64,000 nucleotides of DNA from Parerythrobacter lacustris (GTDB taxonomy: Bacteria; Pseudomonadota; Alphaproteobacteria; Sphingomonadales; Sphingomonadaceae): contig NZ_JANKHH010000003.1 of assembly GCF_024626475.1 (NCBI RefSeq), forward strand, positions 558,001-622,000, given 5' to 3'. The position numbers and the translations under genes were made by a program. The notes under the pieces are model-generated. The model searched no databases and was not told the DNA's origin. It saw nothing but the letters and a program-made list of their open reading frames with translations. Of this stretch, positions 9,214 to 19,861 are shown one piece after another (the stretch's first letter is position 1; each line of letters opens with the position of its first letter).

Positions 9214-9621
9214 TCCGCTCGTTTCCTCTCGAGCTCGGACGCCGCAAGATGGTCTGCGGGGAGAAGAGCATGATCGTCGAGAATGCATTCGATATCGTAG
9301 GCAGTCAGGCTGGGCTGGAGGGGCGCGTGTAACTCAGTCCGGCTACCCAGCCCATTGCCTCACCTCAGTTAGGGCACAAACCGTCGAACTATCCAAAAGT
9401 CGGGGGTATCGGTGTGGGTATTCTCAGTACGAAACTGACAATATGGACATAAAATCAGGTGGTTATTCTGCCTCGGAATATCCCTCCTCCGCTACCAATC
9501 TCGCATCCCCTTCCTGTTTGCTTGCTCCCGTATGGACCGCGCCTACTGGCTGGTCGCCCCGCTGCCGCAATGGCGGCAGAAGAAGGTAAAGGCGCTGGTG
9601 GGGTTCCTCACCGCCTGACGG
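9214..9621. other. intergenic stretch with one short open frame
   Basis: No recognisable gene. A 28-codon plus-strand frame at 9532-9618 (MDRAYWLVAPLPQWRQKKVK...) looks protein-like, but I recognise nothing in it and it has no clear ribosome-binding site. It could be the tail or head of a decayed gene. A frame ending at 9332 overlaps the transposase remnant and is probably noise. Confidence 0.4.
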
Positions 9622-10430
9622 CTATTCTTCTGCATCGGCCGCCGTGTCCGCCGCACCGGCCAGGGCGAGCGCCTTGCGGGCGCGCAAATCCTCCGCCACC
9701 TCCCGCAGCGAGCCCCTGAAATCGAGGCCGAAGACATAGGATCGCCCGGCCAGCCGGTTCTCGACCATATGCTCCAGCAGCGCGAACAGCGCGTCGCCCT
9801 CGAGATCCTGCTGCTCGGCGATGAAGGCCTGGGCGTCCGCCATCGCCGCCTCCGACGCGCGGCGATAGATCGCGGCGGTCGGCTTCTCGGCCTCGGGGCC
9901 ATTGCGCGCGGACAGCCGGTGCTGGAGCAGGAAGCGCAGGAGTTTGTTGTCCGGCTTGTGCGTCCATTTTGCCCTACCGCTTCGCTGCTTGAGGGCGATG
10001 CCGCCGAGGAAGTGGAACAAGTGGAACACTGTCTTAACCGAGAGAAATCGCGCGTCCGGCCTCAAGTAGCGAAGCGGTAGGCCGAAAGGGTGCGCGCACA
10101 GTCCTCCAGCCGCTGCACCCCGCGCTCGAGCGCCGCATCCCACGCCGCCGCAAAGCCCTCCGCCCCGGGCCGGTGGCGCATCTTGTACAGCGCCTCGAGA
10201 CTGCGCCCGATGGACTTCGCCGCCTGCTTGACGATGCCGGTGGCGGCGAGGGTGGAGATGAAGCGGCGCTGGAGATCGGGCGTGATGGAATTCCGCCGCG
10301 GCGCAGTGTGGCAATAGGGCGCAAAGGCGAGGAGAGGATCGTCGTCCTCGGGCTCCGGCGCGACATGCGCGACGGCAGAGGTGGCCTGGCGGGGGGTCTT
10401 GCGGGTGGGGAGAGGGGGGTGGTCGCTCAT
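9622..10430 (-). pseudogene. disrupted HTH-type hypothetical gene
   Basis: The N-terminal part (about 10430-10090) reads MSDHPPLPTRKT, then RNSITPDLQRRFISTLAATG and IVKQAAKSIGRSLEALYKMR, a helix-turn-helix-like segment, followed by AAWDAALERGVQRLEDCA. It then runs into a stop at 10062-10064. The C-terminal part (about 9972-9622), with LLRFLLQHRLSARNGPEAEK and ALFALLEHMVENRLAGRSYV, continues in a different frame. The two parts read as one protein of about 240-270 residues broken by the inverted-repeat segment at 9973-10081. Similar HTH proteins with this layout occur in sphingomonads (recollection). Their function is unknown to me. Confidence 0.6.
9973..10081. repeat. 109-bp element with 22-bp terminal inverted repeats
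   Basis: The left arm 9973-9994 (CCTACCGCTTCGCTGCTTG..) and the right arm 10060-10081 (..CAAGTAGCGAAGCGGTAGG) are inverted copies with one mismatch, enclosing about 65 bases. The element lies exactly where the reading frame of the HTH-type gene breaks. It has the form of a MITE or of a palindromic intergenic repeat. No target-site duplication is obvious, and no second copy was seen in this window. Confidence 0.65.
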
Positions 10431-10824
10431 GACTATGCCTAAAATGCACATTCCGGCAATGTAGGAAAATGGTTTCTAGCTGGCGGGATTACCGAGCCGC
10501 AGGCGAGGCAAGCACGACCGCGCGCCCGAGCCTATTCGAGGAAGCCAAGGCGGGCAGATGCCTGCCGCCCGGCGATTGATGGCAAAACAATGACTCGGAG
10601 GGTCGGGGGAGGGGACTGTTGGGTCATAGCATGAAAGCTGACTGCGGAGTCTTTGCGTGTGGGAAATTGGTTTCCCTCTGGCAAGGATGAGCGAACAGGC
10701 CAAAGCGCAACAAAGCGACAATCGTTGGGCCTAACACTAGGCAATCCCGGCAGGCTCTCGCTTAGCGTTCGCCGGAGCAGCAAGAGGAGATTACGCGTGC
10801 AACTCTCTAATAATATCACGCGAT
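10431..10824. other. intergenic, no gene recognised
   Basis: A 394-base gap between the disrupted HTH-type gene and the AT-rich membrane-protein gene. Only short frames occur, and none has a recognisable product. Base composition shifts from GC-rich on the left to AT-rich at about 10790, which marks the edge of the atypical segment. Confidence 0.4.
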
Positions 10825-12693
10825 CTAAGGCGTAAAGATATCGATTACGGAGATCAAAACGCTTCCATAACTTGGCAGTATGTACTCAAATACAAACCAC
10901 GCAGCAAACAGGAAAAATAACATCGACATAAATAAACTAACAGATACTACCAGCGATAATCTTACGATCGCGAATACTCCATTCTTATCGATATCTCCAT
11001 TTTGAAAAATCTTCTCTGTCTCGGTCGTTTGCTTAAAAATCCTGTTCCCTCGAATAATCGAAAAGCTTGCGACACTTAGGTTCACCATGCTGGGGATAAG
11101 CGATGAAAATACGATCCAGTAGGCCCAGTAACTCTGCGTACTTTGGCTACTTGGCTGGTTACGCAGGTCCGCTAGGATCGTATCGATCTCGAACGAATTG
11201 CTTGAGGGATTTGGTGCGCCAAGCGTAAGCAAAAACGCACTAGATAATATAATTGCAACACAAAGACCGATAAGTACAAACAGGCCTAGAAATACATCTA
11301 AAATACCAAATCCTATTGCCCAAATCGAGTTTCTCATAATGCCAGCTCTCACAAGATAGCGAGTGATGCCAATAGATATCCAATCGAAGAAGCCATTTAT
11401 ATATGTCAATATTGGAAGAAGAAAAACGAGAGATAAGTCACTGTTGGTCAATTCAGGGTCAGTGAAGACAAGGTAAGGGAATAGAATTAGGAAAATAGAA
11501 ATGCCAGAGACGCCAATTATCACAATCAATAGACGCAGTAGCCTTGAATTCAAGCTCATTGAATTGTACGCAACACAAGAAATCAGAAGTATGACTAATC
11601 CTACAAGGAATGGTGGTGCATACGGCGATGCATTAGGTCCGACTGTAAAGCCAGAGACTACGAGGGAGTAGGTGACGGCTACACAGAACAAGGCAGAGCC
11701 AACGCCGAAGGCAATCGATCTCGACAATGCTACAGTGATAGTCATGAACTGGATGATAAGAATAAGAGAAATTGCTCTAAAACTGAACCCCAAAACTGCA
11801 GTAAATATTAGAATTTCAATGCAGATTATGAAAAAGACCGCGAATATTTGAACTAAAGTCTCGGCTCTTTCTTCAAGTTCTTCATTTGTTAGATGCCTTG
11901 GATCACGTGATGATTTTGAATCGGTGGTCTGAGCCGTTCTTCGGTTATCATGCTTCGGCGGTTTAAGTAGTGCTAACAAAGCGGGTAGCGCCAGAGTTAA
12001 GATAAAGATCAGTCTTTTCCATAGTGGAGCGTCGATTGGAAGGCCGAGAGCCTTGCCAAGGCTACCTATTGACTGACTATCGACACACCATGCGATCAGC
12101 GCGCTCAGTAAGGGGTAAATCAATGCAATGGCGATGCAGCGATCAAAGGAATAGGTTGTCCAGTTGGATCTAGAGTTACCTGGTTCCCCGAGGAGCTGTC
12201 TCGCTGATCGGAGTCCTTTTAAAACGAGATATTGGTATTGGCGACCTATTCGTCCGCCAGAAAGATAGTCTTTAGCGAAAATGCGACGAACGTGAGCGAC
12301 TTTTAGACGATCAAGCAATGATGAGTATCTATAGATGTGAATCGATACTGACAATAATGTTAAGAAAACAAACAGTATCACGCCAATTTGTATGGGTGGC
12401 ATTTTATCCCACGGCGTTAATACTATCGTGAAAATTTGAATCAGGAATCCGGCAACGAGCGCGCTTGCAAGCGGCTGATTTGCGATGATTCGAGTGAGAC
12501 TAGATTTCCCCAAGCTAGTCGCTGATGCCCCCATTACCCTAAGAACGTCCACTGAAGGGCTTATCGTGAAAAATCGACGGTCATTCAAGTAGACATGGTT
12601 GATGACGTCCACACCCGTGTGCGCATCTCGGCAACACTTGAACCCCCCCCACCCGAATCCCCCTGAGGTCGCGCCAATCGAAGCGACGCGCAT
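10825..12693 (-). CDS. large multi-spanning membrane protein, unknown function
   Basis: An open frame of up to 622 codons. After about 70 N-terminal residues it shows roughly a dozen hydrophobic helices, interrupted by a charged stretch near residues 245-275 (KPPKHDNRRTAQTTDSKSSR and ELEERAETLVQ). No family is recognised. The coding sequence is strikingly AT-rich, with many AAA, ATA and TTA codons, unlike every neighbour, which indicates recent transfer. The first ATG at 12693 lies at the edge of the repeat at 12701, so the true start may be internal (for example the ATG at 12534 or a TTG at 12588). It may be a mobile defence or stress protein, but nothing in the sequence shows this. Confidence 0.65.
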   Translation of the reverse strand: MRVASIGATSGGFGWGGFKCCRDAHTGVDVINHVYLNDRRFFTISPSVDVLRVMGASATSLGKSSLTRIIANQPLASALVAGFLIQIFTIVLTPWDKMPPIQIGVILFVFLTLLSVSIHIYRYSSLLDRLKVAHVRRIFAKDYLSGGRIGRQYQYLVLKGLRSARQLLGEPGNSRSNWTTYSFDRCIAIALIYPLLSALIAWCVDSQSIGSLGKALGLPIDAPLWKRLIFILTLALPALLALLKPPKHDNRRTAQTTDSKSSRDPRHLTNEELEERAETLVQIFAVFFIICIEILIFTAVLGFSFRAISLILIIQFMTITVALSRSIAFGVGSALFCVAVTYSLVVSGFTVGPNASPYAPPFLVGLVILLISCVAYNSMSLNSRLLRLLIVIIGVSGISIFLILFPYLVFTDPELTNSDLSLVFLLPILTYINGFFDWISIGITRYLVRAGIMRNSIWAIGFGILDVFLGLFVLIGLCVAIILSSAFLLTLGAPNPSSNSFEIDTILADLRNQPSSQSTQSYWAYWIVFSSLIPSMVNLSVASFSIIRGNRIFKQTTETEKIFQNGDIDKNGVFAIVRLSLVVSVSLFMSMLFFLFAAWFVFEYILPSYGSVLISVIDIFTP

Positions 12694-12700
12694 GGTCCAC

Positions 12701-12890
12701 CTCGGTCAATAGAGCTGAACATTGCCGGCTATGTCTCGGTGGCCAGTCACTGATGCGATGTGGTTCTCTTCTATTGGGGTTGGGCCTGTTCACTCCGGTC
12801 CTTCGAGACGCCCACTGCCTTCGGCTTCGGGCTCCTCAGGATGAGCGGGGCGGGGTGAATCGTTCGGAAGCTGCCGTCAATGTAACCCTG
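12701..12890. repeat. 190-bp direct repeat, copy 1
   Basis: It aligns without gaps to 14531-14720. By eye there are about 21 mismatches in 190 bases, starting at CTCGGTCAATAGAGCTGAAC and ending at GTAACCC. Weaker similarity extends left to about 12640 (CGAATCCCCCT). It contains CTTCGAGACG and CTCCTCAGGATGAGCGG, the same words as the dispersed repeat at 62327-62450. The two copies bracket the GNAT, cold-shock and hypothetical genes. Confidence 0.9.
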
Positions 12891-12961
12891 TCATTATGCC
12901 GCGATTGGGTCGAGTGCCGCAGCCCCTAACAAACAGAATTGCTTGAACGCCCCAATCCCGA

Positions 12962-13504
12962 TCACCCCCCAAACACCGCCCTTAGCCCCTCCGGCTCCCC
13001 CACCTCCCGCAGCCGCCGCAGCGCTTCTTCCACCTCCAGCGTGAAACTGCGCGTCAGGCCGTCGCCGCCGCTCGGCGTCGCGCCCAGGCTTTGCGCAAAC
13101 GCGATTGCGCCGCGGTTTTCGCCCAGCGTGTCGACGTGGAATTCGGTGATGCCCTCGGCCTGCGCCTCCAGCAGGAGCGTCGCGGTTAGCAGGCGGCCGA
13201 CGCCCCGGTTGTGCCACTCGTCGAGCACCGCGACCGAGAACTCGGCGCAGTCCGGGTCGTCCTCGCGGCGGAAGGCGTGGACCGCGCCGATCGCCTCCCC
13301 GTCGCAGCGCGTTTGTCCGCATGGGGGCCGCTCGCCCGCCGTGTGGCTGCCGGCGATTGCGCCCCACGCGAGGTGCGTATCGCTGTCGACGTCGAGCAGC
13401 CGCTCGTTCACCCAGTCGGGCCTGATCCGGCGCAGGCACACCGGCTGCCCGTCCGCGAGCGCGGTGTGGATGACCGGGGGGAGGGGGCGCGTGCCGGGGT
13501 CCAT
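12962..13504 (-). CDS. GNAT-family N-acetyltransferase
   Basis: A 180-residue protein with the GNAT fold. The acetyl-CoA loop is seen as VAVLDEWHNRGVGRLLTATL (the R/Q-x-x-G-x-G/A type signature NRGVGR), followed by FHVDTLGENRGAIAFAQSLG, typical of the last helices. The front contains VCLRRIRPDW. The ATG at 13504 was chosen because the frame closes shortly upstream. It would transfer an acetyl group to an unknown amine. It is the only minus-strand gene of the cassette bracketed by the 190-bp repeats. Confidence 0.85.
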   Translation of the reverse strand: MDPGTRPLPPVIHTALADGQPVCLRRIRPDWVNERLLDVDSDTHLAWGAIAGSHTAGERPPCGQTRCDGEAIGAVHAFRREDDPDCAEFSVAVLDEWHNRGVGRLLTATLLLEAQAEGITEFHVDTLGENRGAIAFAQSLGATPSGGDGLTRSFTLEVEEALRRLREVGEPEGLRAVFGG

Positions 13505-13740
13505 GCTGTCGGCTCAGCTAATAGCACAGGGCAAGGGGATGTGCGCCCACGTTCCGTTCGTCTCATCAGCAGGCAAGCGGCATTGTAAAATGGGCGATCA
13601 TCCCCACCTCAGGATCAGCTACCAGTCGCGATCGACGGTCCCGAGGGCCAGTTGCCCTCCCTTCTTTCCATTTCGCCTTTTAGTCACCGCGCACAAGCGG
13701 CCGCTACCGGTCGCCTGCGCGACACAGAAGGACAACCATC

Positions 13741-13986
13741 ATGGCCCATTTCGGCAAGATCAAGAACTATGACAACGGCAAGGGCAGCGGGACGATCACT
13801 CCCGAAAAGGGCGGTGATGCCCTGAACTTTGCCAAGGCGGACCTCCAGATGGAAGGCGCTGAGCCCAAGTCCGGACAGCGCTGGGAATACGAGACCAAGC
13901 AGGTCGACGGTTCCGCAGCACATGCGGTAAACCTGCGCCAGATGGAGCAGGGCCAGAAGGAACAGGCCGCCCAACAACAGGGCTGA
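13741..13986 (+). CDS. cold-shock-domain-like small protein
   Basis: 81 residues beginning MAHFGKIKNYDNGKGSGTIT, then PEKGGDALNF. This matches the first strands of a cold-shock domain (G-x-I-K-x-Y-x-x-x-x-G-x-G-x-I-x-P-E-x-G-G). The classical RNP motifs (FGF, VFVH) are altered, so nucleic-acid binding is plausible but not certain. A hydrophilic Gln-rich tail follows (EQGQKEQAAQQQG). The start has AAGGACAACC upstream. The next gene begins about 70 bases downstream, and the two are probably co-transcribed. Confidence 0.75.
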   Translation: MAHFGKIKNYDNGKGSGTITPEKGGDALNFAKADLQMEGAEPKSGQRWEYETKQVDGSAAHAVNLRQMEQGQKEQAAQQQG

Positions 13987-14058
13987 TCCGTGAAGTTGCG
14001 CCCGGATGCATCGACAAAAGGTGCGTCCGGGACGCAAAGTGAAAACAAGGAAACGGCG

Positions 14059-14496
14059 ATGGACCTCAACGAATTGCTACACGCACATCAGGTTGCGGTA
14101 ATGAAAGCCGGCATCGCAGGGAACGCCGCCGAGCGCGACGACCATTTTGCCAAGGTTTCGCGTTATGCCGAGGAAGTCCGCCGATTGCGCAAGACTCGCG
14201 AAGATCCGGCCGACGAAGGTGCCGCAGGAAGGACCGAGACGATCATATATGGCCGCTATGCCGGAGAATCGGCCGATCCGGTGGTCGAATCGTGGGAGGA
14301 TGAAGGCGGCGCGCTGCACGCGGCTGCCACCGAGGGTGGGGGTGCCTCCTTGCCGGGAATAAGCCTCGGCAACGTAACGCAGTACCACGTCGGACCTTAC
14401 CTCTACCAGAACCTCGATTTGGCTGTTGCCGAACACCTGCGCCAGCTGTCTTCAGCGCCGCAAGATGCCCTTGACCCCCCGGGCGAATCCCCCTAA
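14059..14496 (+). CDS. conserved hypothetical protein
   Basis: 145 residues from the ATG at 14059, preceded by AAGGAAACGGCG. A GTG at 13990 would add 23 residues but lacks such a site. The first half is helical and charged (MDLNELLHAHQVAVMKAG, then EVRRLRKTREDPAD). The second half is low-complexity Gly/Ala/Glu followed by VTQYHVGPYLYQNLDLAVAE. No domain is recognised. The final codons run into the outer, less conserved flank of the 190-bp repeat copy 2, so the C-terminus may be repeat-derived. Confidence 0.7.
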   Translation: MDLNELLHAHQVAVMKAGIAGNAAERDDHFAKVSRYAEEVRRLRKTREDPADEGAAGRTETIIYGRYAGESADPVVESWEDEGGALHAAATEGGGASLPGISLGNVTQYHVGPYLYQNLDLAVAEHLRQLSSAPQDALDPPGESP

Positions 14497-14530
14497 GGGC
14501 GCGCCAGCCGAAGGGGCAGCTTGCTTCCTC

Positions 14531-14720
14531 CTCGGTCAATAGAGCTGAACATTGCCGGTCATGTCCCGGGGGCCAGTCGCTGATGCGATGTGGCTCTTTT
14601 CTATTGGGGTTGCGCCTGTTCGCTCCGGTCCTTCGAGACGCCCTCTGCCTCCGGCTTCGGGCTCCTCAGGATGAGCGGGGTGGGGCGGAACCTTCGGTGG
14701 CAGCCGTCAAAGTAACCCGG
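14531..14720. repeat. 190-bp direct repeat, copy 2
   Basis: Partner of 12701-12890, in the same orientation and collinear without gaps. The weaker flank CGAATCCCCCT is also shared, at about 14474. This copy lies between the hypothetical gene and rpsL, close to the start of the ribosomal operon. It could have served as a recombination site for the cassette between the copies. Confidence 0.9.
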
Positions 14721-14757
14721 TGTTCGTGCCGGGTGGAGTGTTTCAGGCTCGTGCGAG

Positions 14758-14786
14758 GTTGCCGCCTTCGGCGGTTCCTTTTTCTC
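14758..14786 (+). terminator. possible intrinsic terminator upstream of rpsL
   Basis: The stem GCCGCC-TTC-GGCGG is followed by TTCCTTTTTCT. The short GC-rich hairpin and T-run fit an intrinsic terminator that would isolate the ribosomal operon from the genes before it. Confidence 0.5.
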
Positions 14787-14788
14787 GC

Positions 14789-14814
14789 TGGGTCCCCGCC
14801 TCCGCGGGGATGAC
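14789..14814. repeat. dispersed GTCATCCCCGC-type palindromic repeat
   Basis: TGGGTCCCCGCC-TCC-GCGGGGATGAC, one half of the short dispersed repeat also seen at 19862, 29173, 36552 and 61484. It sits about 70 bases upstream of rpsL, in the leader of the operon. Confidence 0.7.
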
Positions 14815-14884
14815 GGCAGCACGACCTTCAATCTCTCCACCCTGCATCGTGATGCCACACATACGGTGAAGAGAAAGAGACTCG

Positions 14885-15256
14885 ATGCCAACGATCAACC
14901 AGCTGGTCCGCAAGGGCCGCGTTCCGCAGAAGGCCAAGTCCAAGGTCCCTGCGATGGAGCAGAACCCGCAGAAGCGCGGTGTCTGCACCCGCGTCTATAC
15001 CACGACGCCGAAGAAACCGAACTCCGCTCTGCGCAAGGTTGCCAAGGTCCGCCTGACCAACCAGCGCGAAGTCATTTCCTACATCCCGGGCGAAGGCCAC
15101 AACCTGCAGGAACACAGCGTCGTGCTGATCCGCGGCGGCCGTGTGCGCGACTTGCCGGGCGTGCGTTACCACGTGCTGCGCGGCGTGCTCGACACGCAGG
15201 GTGTGAAGGACCGCCGCAAGAGCCGTTCGAAATACGGCGCCAAGCGGCCCAAATGA
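14885..15256 (+). CDS. rpsL: 30S ribosomal protein S12
   Basis: 123 residues, standard length, opening [12 protein letters not shown] and containing [14 protein letters not shown]12 contacts 16S rRNA at the decoding centre and controls translational accuracy. Lys43 of the PKKPNSA loop is present. At position 88, in [10 protein letters not shown], the residue is arginine where most bacteria have lysine. A lysine-to-arginine change at this position is known to give streptomycin resistance in mycobacteria. First gene of the str operon, followed after 140 bases by rpsG. Confidence 0.98.
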   Translation: MPTINQLVRKGRVPQKAKSKVPAMEQNPQKRGVCTRVYTTTPKKPNSALRKVAKVRLTNQREVISYIPGEGHNLQEHSVVLIRGGRVRDLPGVRYHVLRGVLDTQGVKDRRKSRSKYGAKRPK

Positions 15257-15282
15257 TGGGTTAGGCGCGGATCTGGCACGTT

Positions 15283-15333
15283 CCCCCACCCGGCTACCCC
15301 TGCGAAGGTAGGATTTGGGTGGCCGGGTGGGGG
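15283..15333. other. strong stem-loop between rpsL and rpsG
   Basis: CCCCCACCCGGC (15283-15294) pairs perfectly with GCCGGGTGGGGG (15322-15333). Inside the loop CTACC and GGTAG can also pair. No T-run follows, so it may be an mRNA-stability or processing structure, or a dispersed repeat, rather than a terminator. Confidence 0.6.
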
Positions 15334-15396
15334 AGCGGGCCGGAGCCGCAAGGACGCTCACGGATGTGAGCGGCCACTCCGAAGGAGTTACGAATT

Positions 15397-15867
15397 ATGT
15401 CACGTCGTCGTCGTCCCGAGAAGCGGGAAATCCTGCCTGATCCCAAGTTCGGTGATCAGGTGCTGTCGAAGTTCATGAACAACCTCATGCTCGACGGGAA
15501 GAAGTCGGTTGCCGAACGCATCGTCTATGGCGCGCTCGAAACCGTCGAGGCCAAGGCCAAGGCCGATCCGATCCAGCTGTTCCACGATGCGCTGAACAAT
15601 GTGAAGCCGCAGGTCGAAGTCCGCAGCCGCCGTGTCGGCGGTGCGACCTACCAGGTGCCGGTCGAGGTGCGCACCGAGCGCGCCCAGGCGCTGGCGATCC
15701 GCTGGCTGATCACCGCCGCGCGCGGCCGCGCCGAAACCACCATGGCCGCCCGCCTGTCGGGCGAGCTGATGGATGCGGCCAACAACCGCGGCAACGCGGT
15801 CAAGAAGCGCGAAGACACGCACCGCATGGCCGACGCCAACCGCGCGTTCAGCCACTACCGCTGGTAA
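15397..15867 (+). CDS. rpsG: 30S ribosomal protein S7
   Basis: 156 residues, the common S7 length. It starts [20 protein letters not shown] and ends with [18 protein letters not shown]7 is a primary 16S rRNA-binding protein that nucleates assembly of the 30S head and lies near the E site. The ribosome-binding site AAGGAG precedes the ATG. Second gene of the str operon. Confidence 0.98.
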   Translation: MSRRRRPEKREILPDPKFGDQVLSKFMNNLMLDGKKSVAERIVYGALETVEAKAKADPIQLFHDALNNVKPQVEVRSRRVGGATYQVPVEVRTERAQALAIRWLITAARGRAETTMAARLSGELMDAANNRGNAVKKREDTHRMADANRAFSHYRW

Positions 15868-15880
15868 GATGGGGACAGGC

Positions 15881-15912
15881 GGCCTGCCTCGCTTGCGGGG
15901 CGGGCCGTCTTT
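15881..15912 (+). terminator. hairpin between rpsG and fusA, possible attenuator
   Basis: GGCCTGCCTCGC and GCGGGGCGGGCC can form a 12-bp stem (two G-T pairs) with a 2-base loop, followed by GTCTTTAA. The T-run is short, so it is more likely a partial terminator or processing signal inside the operon. Confidence 0.5.
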
Positions 15913-15980
15913 AACCGGTCACATTACGCACCATATGGGGCGCGAGCGTTTCGCCCACCCCGCACACTGAGGAATTGAAC

Positions 15981-18116
<2,136 letters not shown>

Positions 18117-18133
18117 GGCAGGCGATGAGTCTA

Positions 18134-18165
18134 GGGGCGGCGCCTGATTCAGCGGGTGCCTCCCC
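18134..18165. other. hairpin between fusA and tuf
   Basis: GGGGCGGCGCC (18134-18144) and GGTGCCTCCCC (18155-18165) form an 11-bp stem with one mismatch and one wobble pair. It is not followed by a T-run, so it is more likely an RNA-stability or processing element than a terminator. Confidence 0.4.
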
Positions 18166-18211
18166 CTGATCCCACATTTATTGAATTGAACACGAGAAGG
18201 TTACCCGAAAA

Positions 18212-19402
18212 ATGGCAAAGGCAAAATTCGAGCGGAACAAGCCGCACTGCAACATCGGCACCATCGGTCACGTCGACCATGGCAAGACCACGCTGACTGC
18301 GGCGATCACCAAGGTTATGGCCGAAGCACACGGCGGCGAAGCCGTGGATTTCGCCAACATCGACAAGGCTCCGGAAGAGCGCGAGCGCGGCATCACCATT
18401 TCGACCGCACACGTCGAATATGAAACCGACGCGCGCCACTATGCGCACGTCGATTGCCCGGGCCACGCCGACTACGTGAAGAACATGATCACCGGTGCTG
18501 CCCAGATGGACGGCGCGATCCTGGTCGTGAACGCAGCTGACGGCCCGATGCCGCAGACCCGCGAGCACATCCTGCTTGCGCGCCAGGTCGGCGTTCCCGC
18601 ACTGGTCGTCTACATGAACAAGGTCGACCAGGTCGACGACGAAGAGCTGCTCGAGCTCGTCGAACTCGAAATCCGCGAGCTGCTTTCGATGTATGACTTC
18701 CCGGGTGACGACATTCCGGTGGTCAAGGGTTCGGCGCTTGCCGCGCTGGAAGGCCGCGACGAGGCTATCGGCGCCAACTCGATCATGGAACTGATGAAGG
18801 CTGTCGATGACTACATTCCGCAGCCCGACCGTCCGGTCGACAAGAACTTCCTGATGCCGATCGAAGACGTGTTCTCGATCTCGGGTCGCGGTACGGTTGT
18901 GACCGGCCGCATCGAAACCGGCGTTGTGAACGTCGGCGACGAAGTCGAAATCATCGGCATCAAGGACACCCAGAAGACGACCGTTACCGGCGTCGAAATG
19001 TTCCGCAAGCTGCTCGACCGCGGTGAAGCGGGCGACAACGTCGGCGCGCTCATTCGCGGTATCGCGCGTGAAGACGTCGAGCGTGGCCAGGTGCTCGCGA
19101 AGCCGGGTTCGGTTACGCCGCACACCGAATTCAGCGCCGAAGTCTACGTGCTGTCGAAGGACGAAGGCGGCCGTCACACGCCGTTCTTCGCCAACTACCG
19201 CCCGCAGTTCTACTTCCGCACCACCGACGTGACCGGTGAAGTGATCCTCCCCGAGGGCACCGAAATGGTCATGCCGGGCGACAACGTCACGATCTCGGTC
19301 AAGCTGATCGCTCCGATCGCGATGGACGAAGGTCTGCGCTTCGCAATCCGCGAAGGTGGCCGCACCGTCGGTTCGGGGGTTGTCAGCAAGATCACGAAGT
19401 AA
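18212..19402 (+). CDS. tuf: elongation factor Tu
   Basis: 396 residues, standard EF-Tu. Motifs: [11 protein letters not shown] (P-loop), [12 protein letters not shown] (switch I), [12 protein letters not shown] (switch II) and NKVDQVDD (guanine specificity). It delivers aminoacyl-tRNA to the ribosomal A site as a GTP complex. The ribosome-binding site GAGAAGG precedes the ATG. Only one tuf is visible here. A second copy elsewhere in the genome is common but cannot be judged from this window. Confidence 0.98.
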   Translation: MAKAKFERNKPHCNIGTIGHVDHGKTTLTAAITKVMAEAHGGEAVDFANIDKAPEERERGITISTAHVEYETDARHYAHVDCPGHADYVKNMITGAAQMDGAILVVNAADGPMPQTREHILLARQVGVPALVVYMNKVDQVDDEELLELVELEIRELLSMYDFPGDDIPVVKGSALAALEGRDEAIGANSIMELMKAVDDYIPQPDRPVDKNFLMPIEDVFSISGRGTVVTGRIETGVVNVGDEVEIIGIKDTQKTTVTGVEMFRKLLDRGEAGDNVGALIRGIAREDVERGQVLAKPGSVTPHTEFSAEVYVLSKDEGGRHTPFFANYRPQFYFRTTDVTGEVILPEGTEMVMPGDNVTISVKLIAPIAMDEGLRFAIREGGRTVGSGVVSKITK

Positions 19403-19409
19403 TATAGGG

Positions 19410-19443
19410 CCGGCCAAGCAAGGGGATTCGCTCCCCTGGCCGG
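19410..19443 (+). terminator. hairpin downstream of tuf
   Basis: CCGGCCA...TGGCCGG encloses an inner AGGGG/CCCC pairing, a long GC-rich stem directly after the tuf stop. No clear T-run follows. Together with the next hairpin it suggests partial termination between the str and S10 groups. Confidence 0.5.
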
Positions 19444-19464
19444 ACTAGCTTCGGAAAAAAATCG

Positions 19465-19518
19465 GTCAGCAGCCCCGCTCTCCCTCGGAGACGGGAGGGG
19501 GCGGGGCGGCTGATTTTT
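19465..19518 (+). terminator. intrinsic terminator or attenuator upstream of rpsJ
   Basis: TCAGCAGCCCCGCTCTCCC pairs with GGGAGG..GGCGGGGCGGCTGA, followed by TTTTTGTTTGC. This is the best T-run hairpin of the str-S10 junction and may terminate readthrough from tuf or attenuate the S10 operon. Confidence 0.6.
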
Positions 19519-19546
19519 GTTTGCTCTTTCTCATCGGTATACGGAC

Positions 19547-19858
19547 ATGGAAGCCCAGAACATTCGCATTCGCCTCAAGGCGTTCGATCACCGCGTTCTC
19601 GACCAGGCAACTGGCGAAATCGCAGACACCGCTCGCCGCACCGGCGCGCTGATCCGGGGTCCCATTCCGATGCCGACGAGGATCGAGAAGTTCACCGTGA
19701 ACCGTGGCCCGCACATCGACAAGAAGTCGCGCGAGCAGTTCGAGGTGCGCACCTACAAGCGGCTGCTCGATATCGTGCAGCCCAACGCCCAGACCGTGGA
19801 CGCGCTGATGAAGCTCGATCTCGCTGCGGGCGTGAACGTCGAGATTAAGCTGGCTTAA
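19547..19858 (+). CDS. rpsJ: 30S ribosomal protein S10
   Basis: 103 residues from the ATG at 19547 ([20 protein letters not shown]), the usual S10 length. An in-frame upstream ATG would add ten atypical residues. S10 assembles into the 30S head and, as NusE, also joins the transcription antitermination complex. It is followed by an unusually wide gap of 307 bases before rplC. Confidence 0.97.
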   Translation: MEAQNIRIRLKAFDHRVLDQATGEIADTARRTGALIRGPIPMPTRIEKFTVNRGPHIDKKSREQFEVRTYKRLLDIVQPNAQTVDALMKLDLAAGVNVEIKLA

Positions 19859-19861
19859 TTT

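Noticed and set aside
9144-9332. A 62-codon gene
   Set aside because: It overlaps the transposase remnant in another frame and shows no family features.
9622-10449. A single intact 275-residue gene
   Set aside because: Only the C-terminal part is protein-like in this frame. The upstream half is Pro/Arg/His-rich, while a different frame there gives a good helix-turn-helix protein, so the gene is broken.
15975-15980. TTG start two codons before the fusA ATG
   Set aside because: The ATG at 15981 has correct spacing to GAGGA and gives the conserved [10 protein letters not shown] start.
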